From contig MVJJ01000048.1 of the NCBI GenBank assembly GCA_003266145.1, forward strand, positions 1 through 10,880: 10,880 nt of DNA, written 5' to 3'. Position numbers and translations under genes: made by a program. Positions within the stretch are counted from its first letter, which is position 1, and the number at the start of each line of letters is the position of its first letter. This document shows, piece by piece, positions 6,081 through 10,880 of the stretch. The notes below the pieces were generated by a model. The model was not told where the DNA came from. It ran no database searches and was given only the letters and a program-made list of their open reading frames with translations. This DNA comes from Methanosphaera sp. SHI613. Its GTDB lineage: Archaea; Methanobacteriota; Methanobacteria; Methanobacteriales; Methanobacteriaceae.

Positions 6081-6431
6081 TCACAAAAGTTTTTCTTCCC
6101 ATTCAGCTTCCTTAAAGCCTGTAAGTACCACGTCATCAGTTACGATAATCGGTCTTTTAACAAGCATTCCATCCGTAGCAAGAAGCTCAAGCTGTTCATC
6201 CTCACTCATCTGAGGTAACTTATCTTTGAGTTTCTTTTCACGGTAAATCTTGCCGCTGGTGTTAAAAAATCTCTTTAAAGGCAAATCGCCCTGATTGTAC
6301 CATTCTTTAAGTTCTTCATATTGTGGATTGTCCTTTACTATGTCACGATCTTCATATTCTATATCATGTTCGTCCAACCATTTTTTAGCCTTACGACATG
6401 TACTGCATCTTGGATATTCTACAAATAACAT
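6081..6431 (-). CDS. ArsC/Spx-family thioredoxin-fold protein
   Basis: A 116-residue cytoplasmic protein of the ArsC/Spx/YffB family. From the chosen Met, MLFVEYPRCSTCRKAKKWL places the redox CxxC at C9 and C12, followed by DIEYEDRDIVKDNP, RFFNTSGKIYRE (54-65) and VKRPIIV, the family's hallmark order. Length matches the family. Members include glutaredoxin-linked arsenate reductases and the thiol-stress regulator Spx; many archaeal and YffB-like members have no proven substrate, so 'arsenate reductase' is not certain. There is no arsenite pump or ArsR beside it, which argues for a general thiol role. The frame also opens with TTG at 6440-6438, but that is only 2 nt behind AGGAAG; ATG at 6431 has 11-nt spacing and begins exactly where homologues normally start. 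Confidence 0.85.
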   Translation of the reverse strand: MLFVEYPRCSTCRKAKKWLDEHDIEYEDRDIVKDNPQYEELKEWYNQGDLPLKRFFNTSGKIYREKKLKDKLPQMSEDEQLELLATDGMLVKRPIIVTDDVVLTGFKEAEWEEKLL

Positions 6432-6502
6432 TTTAATCAAAACTTCCTGTCAATCTTTATTATAGTATCTGAAGTTTCTTGGATAATAATATTTGCATAT
6501 AA

Positions 6503-6527
6503 ATCAAAAAACCCCTCCTTTTTTGAT
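6503..6527. repeat. 9-bp inverted repeat with CCCCTCC loop
   Basis: ATCAAAAAA (6503-6511) and TTTTTTGAT (6519-6527) are perfect reverse complements around CCCCTCC. It abuts the TATA box of the ArsC-like gene, so it may be an operator. As RNA on the plus strand it would expose an anti-Shine-Dalgarno-like loop; on the minus strand the loop is GGAGGGG. Confidence 0.5.
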
Positions 6528-6623
6528 AAATACTAAAAAAACATCAAAGCTTTTAAATCATCATCATTAAACCTTCTTTAATAGCATTTTATTTTTGGAA
6601 AGTTATCACCTTTATATGATTTC

Positions 6624-6694
6624 ATGTACATAATATACATAATATATATTTTATGTATTTTACTGTAAAAGTATTTTTTATGTATTATGTACAT
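6624..6694. promoter_or_regulatory. Five-copy TACATAA/TTATGTA operator-like array
   Basis: TACATAA occurs at 6627-6633 and 6636-6642, and its reverse complement TTATGTA at 6651-6657, 6678-6684 and 6685-6691. The outer units extend to the self-complementary ATGTACAT at 6624-6631 and 6687-6694, whose starts are 63 bp apart, about six helical turns. The mirrored arrangement directly upstream of an AbrB-like gene suggests cooperative autoregulation. Chance is not excluded because the region is very AT-rich, but two exact 8-mers containing G and C in mirrored positions are notable. Confidence 0.5.
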
Positions 6695-6728
6695 AGATTT
6701 ATATAGTATAAAGAAGATATATAGTATC

Positions 6729-6929
6729 ATGAAAAATTATACAGTTAAAGCTAGACAGAGATATGGAAGCAATTCCATAGATTTAACATTACCGGCTAGT
6801 ATAAGAAAAGAATACTCTATAAATCATGGAGATATATTCAAAATAAGTCCCGTTAAAAAAGATGATGTGTTAACGCTTGAATACAAGCTTATATATCATA
6901 ATCAAGAGGATGATGAAGAAGAAGAGTAA
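6729..6929 (+). CDS. AbrB/SpoVT-like small DNA-binding protein
   Basis: A 66-residue protein. Residues 17-40 (IDLTLPASIRKEYSINHGDI and following) match the swapped-hairpin AbrB pattern: a hydrophobic strand, L-P-x-x-I-R-K, a short helix, then x-x-G-D-hydrophobic. The C-terminus ends in a very acidic tail (EDDEEEE). Such proteins bind DNA as dimers, often as antitoxins or transcription regulators. The frame extends up to an ATG at 6687, but that would lie upstream of the TATA box at 6698-6705 and inside the repeat array, so ATG 6729 is preferred. With that box the message would be nearly leaderless; there is no clear ribosome binding site. The TIR-like gene follows after 32 bp, so the two may be one operon. 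The role as repressor or antitoxin is inferred. Confidence 0.7.
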   Translation: MKNYTVKARQRYGSNSIDLTLPASIRKEYSINHGDIFKISPVKKDDVLTLEYKLIYHNQEDDEEEE

Positions 6930-6961
6930 TTATATCAATTAATGTATACAAGGCAATTAAA

Positions 6962-7429
6962 ATGAAAACAGAGGACAAAAACATATACATAAGCTACTTT
7001 CATATAGATGAATACTTCAAGAATCTGCTAAACGACATTATCGGTGAAAGATACAACATCAAATCATCACCGCAGGAATACTACATCAAAAACAACTTCA
7101 ACAATTACATGGACAGTTTAAACAGGAATAATGATGATGAAAACGTGTTCATAGTTCTTGTAGGTACCGATACTTATCGAAGCAGAAATGTTGACTGGGA
7201 ATTGGAGTTCGGCCTGATGCACAACAATCCGATTCTGGGATTATGTCTTCCGACGAATGATGATTACAAAAAGGACAGATGCACTCCTAAGACAACACCG
7301 AGAAAGTTATTGAATAACCTTTACTCAGGTTATGCATCATATTTTGATTGGACCGACAGTTTTAAGGATTTGAAAAAGTATATCAACATATCAATAGACA
7401 ATAAAATTCATAAACATGCATTGATATAA
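6962..7429 (+). CDS. TIR-like protein of the MTH538/ThsB type (DUF1863)
   Basis: A 155-residue cytoplasmic protein. The order of motifs fits the MTH538 TIR-like domain family: KNIYISYFHIDEYFKNLL (6-23), VFIVLVGTDTYRSRNVDWE (62-80), LEFGLMHNNPILGLCLPT (81-98) and TTPRKLLNNLYSGYASYF (111-128). The Glu in VDWEL (E80) is at the position expected for the family's conserved, potentially catalytic Glu. In Thoeris defence, ThsB proteins of this family sense phage and make a cyclic ADP-ribose-type signal that activates ThsA. No ThsA-like gene (SIR2, SLOG or transmembrane effector) is visible within this window. The partner in sight is the AbrB-like gene 32 bp upstream. The start ATG has AAGG about 8 nt upstream. 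Family assignment is good; defence function is inferred. Confidence 0.78.
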   Translation: MKTEDKNIYISYFHIDEYFKNLLNDIIGERYNIKSSPQEYYIKNNFNNYMDSLNRNNDDENVFIVLVGTDTYRSRNVDWELEFGLMHNNPILGLCLPTNDDYKKDRCTPKTTPRKLLNNLYSGYASYFDWTDSFKDLKKYINISIDNKIHKHALI

Positions 7430-7521
7430 ACGTGTATATTGAACACATATTTATAGAAAATATAATAAAGATATTGATTGAAGACTAAAATAAAATATCA
7501 TAGCGATGAGGGGATTAGCTG
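7430..7521 (+). promoter_or_regulatory. Probable promoter and ribosome binding site of the zinc-ribbon gene
   Basis: A TATA-like TTTATAG at 7450-7456 and a strong AGGGGA 7 nt before the ATG at 7522 suggest a separate transcript with a leader of about 40 nt. A short GTGT...ACAC inverted repeat (about 7432-7446) lies just after the TIR-like gene. Confidence 0.4.
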
Positions 7522-8691
7522 ATGCAAAGATGTGAAAAATGTGGACAAATAAACAACAACTATGAAGAACGCTGCATATACTGCGGTGAATTCTTGTACA
7601 TAGCAGTAGATCATGATGATAACCAGTATCATCAACAGCCAAGTAGAAAAAGAACAGTAAGGGATGACTTTACTGATGAGATTATCGAGGAGCTGTCAAA
7701 CACGAACAATGAAGCTACTGAATTTCTGGATATAGAAGATAACCCATTCACAAGGACAATAGAGGATAACTCATATCATGAGGATACCAGTTACGTCAAT
7801 GATGACTACATAGATGACAGCTTCATAAACGCTGGAGACCGTGACTTCAGGGACTTTGAAGTCAACGAAGGTCATGATATCTTTGAAGAGGATAACATTC
7901 AAGAGGACATTTACCCTGATGATACCTTCGAAGAGGATGACAGACAAGTCAAGCCACCTAAAAAGCAGCACATTCTTGACTTGGAGGATGATCTGAAAAG
8001 AAAGATTAAAAGAAACAAAAAACTCGAAAACTCCATGGGAATAATGTTCAGTGATATAGAAGTTGACGTCACATCCATCAAGAATCCCATAGAGATAAGT
8101 GGAGTAGCTCACTTCAACCAGAATATGATACGAGACGACGTGAAACTATCAGTCATATGTCTTGACGTACTCCAGAAAAGACTTGACCGTCAGGAAGTGA
8201 TTCTTGAAAACAGGGACAACAGGGAACATGTAAACTTCAGCGTGACAATACATCCTAATATACATAAGACCGCAAGAATCATACTGCTACCGGAGACAGT
8301 TAACCCTCAAACCCCGGTTGAAGAGGAAGACGATATTCCTGATGTTGAACTGAATCCACACATCACAAATCAGATATTCATAGAACAGATGCATGATATT
8401 GAACGAAAAATAGGAATGAGAATAACCAATACCAGCATACTTCTTAAATCCGATAGAAAAATAGAGGTTGTCGGTGAAATTCACCTTAAAAATCCGGACA
8501 AGTACAGCAATATCCTGATAACCGGTACATGCTATGATAAAAACAACCAGATTATAGCAACGGAGTCAACCAAGATAAATACAAGGTTATTTTTAGGATT
8601 TGACACTTTAAGACTCATTGTAAATGATGTTGATGTAAGAAAGATTCAACGTGTAAGAATTTATCCTACACTACAGGGACTTGACTACTAA
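7522..8691 (+). CDS. Zinc-ribbon protein with acidic linker and two duplicated beta-rich domains
   Basis: A 389-residue soluble protein. Residues 4-21 form a zinc ribbon with C4-x2-C7 and C18-x2-C21. Residues 30-150 are a highly acidic, probably disordered linker (repeated Asp/Glu, Asn, Tyr). A basic helix at 155-170 follows. Two beta-rich domains, about 177-258 and 303-384, look like diverged copies: IEISGVAHFNQ (190-200) aligns with IEVVGEIHLKN (314-324), each followed by a strand ending in ICLD or TCYD. This resembles the FxLYD-type beta-sandwich found with zinc ribbons in archaeal proteins, though I cannot confirm the family. There is no signal peptide or membrane helix. AGGGGA supports the ATG. 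The function is unknown; a scaffold or ligand-binding role is plausible. It follows the TIR-like gene by 92 bp with its own probable promoter. Confidence 0.75.
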   Translation: MQRCEKCGQINNNYEERCIYCGEFLYIAVDHDDNQYHQQPSRKRTVRDDFTDEIIEELSNTNNEATEFLDIEDNPFTRTIEDNSYHEDTSYVNDDYIDDSFINAGDRDFRDFEVNEGHDIFEEDNIQEDIYPDDTFEEDDRQVKPPKKQHILDLEDDLKRKIKRNKKLENSMGIMFSDIEVDVTSIKNPIEISGVAHFNQNMIRDDVKLSVICLDVLQKRLDRQEVILENRDNREHVNFSVTIHPNIHKTARIILLPETVNPQTPVEEEDDIPDVELNPHITNQIFIEQMHDIERKIGMRITNTSILLKSDRKIEVVGEIHLKNPDKYSNILITGTCYDKNNQIIATESTKINTRLFLGFDTLRLIVNDVDVRKIQRVRIYPTLQGLDY

Positions 8692-8756
8692 ATAAAAATT
8701 ACATCAAACCCAATGAAAAATAATAATTTAGGGGTTTATAATCAAAAGAAATAGTG
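8692..8756. terminator. Short spacer between convergent genes with possible two-way terminator
   Basis: The 65-bp spacer contains AAACCC (8706-8711) and GGGTTT (8732-8737), able to pair with a 20-nt AT-rich loop. Because the genes on both sides end here, it might serve as a bidirectional terminator. The stem is short and support is weak. Confidence 0.3.
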
Positions 8757-9332
8757 TTAATAGTCAAGACATTGGCGTCTTGCCTTGTATCGGGCATACT
8801 CGAATGGATAATTGTTTTCCAGTATCTCCAATACAATCCCCTTCACTTCTTTTTCATTACTCGTATCAAGTATTTTTACAAGTAAATCAAACTCAACTAC
8901 CTGATTTTTAATCTGACCTGCTATGACATCACTAAATTCATCATCCCTGTTGTACAAGTCAACCAATCGATATGTCTCCAACTCCAGGTATAATGATGAC
9001 AGCAGATAGGATATGGTCTCGGTTATGATGGTATCCCCTGTTACGTCATAGTCTTCAATGTTTACTATCAAATCGGTTATTCTATAGATTAGTATCTTAA
9101 GCTCCTCATCATCGACTTCAATGTTATTGGACAATATGGCTTCTATATACTCATAGAACTCTGCCAAGTCATCAAGGTTGTTATCATTGTATCTGAACAT
9201 TACCCTCATGTTAAAAAGAAGCAACTTCAGGTAGTGATTTGTTCTATCAGATAATATATTATTGTTTAAACTTGTAATCTCCCCTATATTCAATACGTCC
9301 AATTTTATACTCTTCCACTTCATAAAAACCAT
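8757..9332 (-). CDS. Hypothetical 191-residue helical protein
   Basis: I do not recognise this protein. It is predicted soluble and almost entirely alpha-helical, acidic, with Leu/Ile heptad-like spacing (for example YLKLLLFNMRVMF, LAEFYEYIEAILSN, LKILIYRITDLIVNI). The C-terminus is basic and aromatic (YARYKARRQCLDY). There are no obvious catalytic motifs, signal peptide or membrane segments. The start is ATG 9332, four bases behind GGAG; a second ATG three codons later is an alternative. A TATA box TTTATATC (complement of 9383-9390) predicts a leader of about 26 nt. It is divergent from the MATE transporter with a shared 211-bp control region. Helical bundles of this kind can be adaptor or regulatory proteins, but nothing specific can be claimed. 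Confidence 0.65.
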   Translation of the reverse strand: MVFMKWKSIKLDVLNIGEITSLNNNILSDRTNHYLKLLLFNMRVMFRYNDNNLDDLAEFYEYIEAILSNNIEVDDEELKILIYRITDLIVNIEDYDVTGDTIITETISYLLSSLYLELETYRLVDLYNRDDEFSDVIAGQIKNQVVEFDLLVKILDTSNEKEVKGIVLEILENNYPFEYARYKARRQCLDY

Positions 9333-9450
9333 AACACTCCCATGAAATATCTATTCTATTACTATATAAGATTAACTCTATAGATATAAATTTTCATAAT
9401 TACAAGCTCTTTAATGGAAATAAGATAATTTAATGTGAATGATTGAAAAA

Positions 9451-9464
9451 TAGGATAAATCCTA
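9451..9464. promoter_or_regulatory. Palindromic operator candidate TAGGAT-AA-ATCCTA
   Basis: A perfect 6-bp inverted repeat with a 2-bp centre ends 3 bp before the TATA box of the MATE gene, overlapping the expected TFB recognition element. Binding of a dimeric regulator there would block or assist transcription of the transporter. GGATAAAT (9453-9460) also pairs imperfectly with ATTTATATCC, which overlaps the TATA box. Confidence 0.5.
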
Positions 9465-9529
9465 AAATTTATATCCAAAAAAGGTCAAAGATAATTAATA
9501 TATATCGATGAAATTATTATTTTTTTTAG

Positions 9530-9538
9530 GGAGTTGAT
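9530..9538 (+). promoter_or_regulatory. Shine-Dalgarno site GGAGTTGAT before an ATA codon
   Basis: GGAGTTGAT differs in one base from GGAGGTGAT, the full complement of the archaeal 16S rRNA 3' end. The 5-nt spacer TAAGT leads to ATA at 9544-9546. The spacing matches the other ribosome binding sites in this window and marks ATA as the likely initiation codon. Confidence 0.6.
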
Positions 9539-9543
9539 TAAGT

Positions 9544-10880
9544 ATAACAGAACATGAAACTGAAGGAGTAAAGACGATACTTGGAGATCCACGAACGGCA
9601 GTACGTAAAATGAGTGTACCATTAATAATATCAATGCTACTTGTGAGCATATATAACCTTGCGGATGCCGCGTGGGTTGCAGGATTAGGTGCTGATGCAC
9701 TGGCGGGCGTGGGATTTGTAACACCACTATTTCTCATACTCGTAGGATTAGGTAACGGATTAGGTGCAGGTGCAACCTCATCAATCGCAAAGTACATAGG
9801 TCAAAAGAATAAACAAAAGGCAGATAACGGTGGATTGCACGTCATCATACTTACAATCATAATATCACTGCTAGTGACAGTGGCATTACTGTTGATATTA
9901 AATCCACTGCTTAACATGATGGGCGCCGGCAGCACGACAAGCTATGCACTAGACTATGGTAATATAATGTTTGGAGGTGCCATATTCTTCGTACTTCCAA
10001 ATGCCATGTATGGTATACTAAGGGCTGAAGGTGACGTAAATCGTACAATGCATGCCATGGCAATAAGTGGTATATTAAACATCATCATAGACCCGATATT
10101 CATATACGTTCTTGACATGGGCGTCAAGGGAGCGGCACTTGCAACACTACTGTCCTCAGGACTTGTGATAATCATAATAGCATACTGGTTCTACATAAAG
10201 AAGGACACATACGTCAAGCCTACAATTGCAAACTTTAACTTCAGCAAGGATATAACATTTGACATACTGAAAGTTGGAATACCTGCAAGTCTGGAGTTAT
10301 TGATGACTGCCATACTAACAGCAGTACTGTCCACTATACTGACGACTGTCGCATCAACGGATGCAGTTGCCGTATATACTACCGGTTGGAGGGTTGTAAG
10401 CCTCGGAACCATGCCTATTATTGGTATATCAACTGCACTGGTATCCATTGTTGGTGCCAACTTCGGTGCAAAACAGTATGAGAACATTAAACTGGCACAT
10501 CATTACAGTATGAAGTTCGCATTTGGCGTAGCCTTACTTACGGGAGCATTGATATTCATATTCGCTCCACAGATTGTTATGCTGTTTTCATACAGTACAA
10601 ACAGTGCACACCTGGCCGAGGGTATGATCGGATTTTTAAGGGTGATGACATTCTACTACCTGTTCATGGCATTCGGTGCACCGTCAACATTCCTATTCCA
10701 GGGAGTGGGTAAGGGATTGACGGCGATGTTCCAGACGCTTTTAAGAACAGTCGTATTCAGCATCATATGTGCATATCTGTTTGCCATTGTAATGGGTCTT
10801 GGTGAACATGGAGTATGGTACGGTATCGTTGTAGGACAAGCCATAGCAACAATCATAACATTTGTATGGTCAAAGGAGTA
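9544..10880 (+). CDS. MATE-family multidrug efflux transporter (start codon ATA, 3' end cut by window edge)
   Basis: The frame is open from an in-frame TGA at 9535-9537 to the end of the window: 445 codons plus the bases TA, so the stop probably lies at or just beyond the edge. It encodes a polytopic membrane protein with the MATE (MatE) pattern: N-terminal TILGDPRTAVRKMSVP, NLADAAWVAGLGADALAGVG, FVTPLFLILVGLGNGLGAGA, then a second half with the repeated layout (VGIPASLELLMTAILTA, GTMPIIGISTALVSIVGANF). About 12 transmembrane helices are expected. Such transporters use Na+ or H+ gradients to expel cationic drugs or metabolites. There is no ATG, GTG or TTG between the TGA and Met at 9610-9612; starting there would remove the 22-residue amphipathic N-terminus and leave the ribosome binding site 70 bp away. 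The ATA at 9544 gives a natural N-terminus (M/I-TEHETEGVK). Confidence 0.85.
   Translation, partial: MTEHETEGVKTILGDPRTAVRKMSVPLIISMLLVSIYNLADAAWVAGLGADALAGVGFVTPLFLILVGLGNGLGAGATSSIAKYIGQKNKQKADNGGLHVIILTIIISLLVTVALLLILNPLLNMMGAGSTTSYALDYGNIMFGGAIFFVLPNAMYGILRAEGDVNRTMHAMAISGILNIIIDPIFIYVLDMGVKGAALATLLSSGLVIIIIAYWFYIKKDTYVKPTIANFNFSKDITFDILKVGIPASLELLMTAILTAVLSTILTTVASTDAVAVYTTGWRVVSLGTMPIIGISTALVSIVGANFGAKQYENIKLAHHYSMKFAFGVALLTGALIFIFAPQIVMLFSYSTNSAHLAEGMIGFLRVMTFYYLFMAFGAPSTFLFQGVGKGLTAMFQTLLRTVVFSIICAYLFAIVMGLGEHGVWYGIVVGQAIATIITFVWSKE

Larger units (their letters stand above)
6432..6728. promoter_or_regulatory. Divergent regulatory region between ArsC-like and AbrB-like genes
   Basis: Nearly 300 bp without a gene. 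For the minus-strand gene a TATA box TTTATATG (complement of 6496-6503) gives a leader of about 40 nt, and AGGAAG precedes the ATG. Directly upstream of it is the inverted repeat at 6503-6527. For the plus-strand AbrB-like gene there are two candidate TATA boxes, TTTATATG at 6611-6618 and TTTATATA at 6698-6705, flanking a TACATAA repeat array at 6624-6694. The 6698 box would give an almost leaderless message starting at the ATG at 6729. Confidence 0.55.
9333..9543. promoter_or_regulatory. Divergent promoter region of the helical orphan and the MATE transporter
   Basis: Two mirrored promoters share the core AAATTTATATC: the minus-strand box is the complement of 9383-9390, the plus-strand box TTTATAT is at 9468-9474. 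The latter predicts transcription starting near 9495, giving a leader of about 50 nt. A perfect palindrome at 9451-9464 lies directly upstream of the plus-strand box, where TFB would bind. Confidence 0.55.

Noticed and set aside
6687..6728. Upstream ATG extension of the AbrB-like gene (14 extra residues)
   Set aside because: It would start upstream of the best TATA box and within the operator-like array; the AbrB pattern is complete from ATG 6729.
6962..8691. A complete Thoeris system
   Set aside because: A ThsB-type protein is present, but no ThsA (SIR2-SLOG or membrane effector) can be seen in the window; the zinc-ribbon protein has none of those motifs.
9485..10856. Minus-strand frames opposite the MATE gene
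   Set aside because: The plus strand carries an uninterrupted, clearly recognisable MATE protein through the entire stretch.
1..10880. CRISPR array, tRNA, rRNA or insertion sequence
   Set aside because: No regularly spaced direct repeats, no cloverleaf-like GC-rich segments and no transposase-like reading frame were found by eye.

Overview
The window looks like a methanogenic archaeon of the order Methanobacteriales, most likely Methanosphaera or a close relative such as Methanobrevibacter. Support: very AT-rich spacers, heavy use of ATA and AGA codons, archaeal TATA boxes (TTTATATA-like) with GGTGA/GGAG ribosome binding sites, a coenzyme M biosynthesis gene (comB), a probable pseudomurein-binding repeat and a secreted Ig-like surface protein. 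The genus is an inference from style, not from a marker gene. No rRNA, tRNA, CRISPR array or insertion sequence was seen.

Layout. Positions 1-4930 are a run of minus-strand genes. Read in their own direction they are: a LOG/TIGR00730-family nucleotide phosphoribohydrolase (4930-4361), an orphan 113-residue protein (4316-3975), comB (3904-3203), a secreted and membrane-anchored protein with one pseudomurein-binding-like repeat, 33 bp behind comB and probably co-transcribed (3169-2030), and a secreted 549-residue protein with a putative Ntn-hydrolase-like domain followed by two Ig-like domains (1893-244). Divergent from the LOG gene is a PRiA4_ORF3-family gene (5048-5644). It converges on a 30-codon membrane peptide gene (5778-5686) with an unusually good promoter and ribosome binding site. 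An ArsC/Spx-family thioredoxin-fold gene (6431-6081) follows on the minus strand.

Positions 6600-8700 are the accessory-looking part. A small AbrB-like DNA-binding protein (6729-6929) sits behind an array of five TACATAA half-sites. After 32 bp comes a TIR-like protein of the MTH538/ThsB type (6962-7429), then an acidic zinc-ribbon protein with two internally duplicated beta-rich domains (7522-8691). The AbrB-TIR pair is the best candidate here for an undescribed defence or toxin-antitoxin-like module. No ThsA-like effector is visible in the window, so a classical Thoeris system cannot be claimed.

Positions 8757-10880 hold a helical orphan protein (minus strand) and, divergent from it, a MATE-family efflux transporter that runs to the right edge. 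The transporter has no ATG, GTG or TTG at its expected start: the codon correctly spaced behind a near-perfect Shine-Dalgarno sequence is ATA. A perfect palindrome lies directly upstream of its TATA box.
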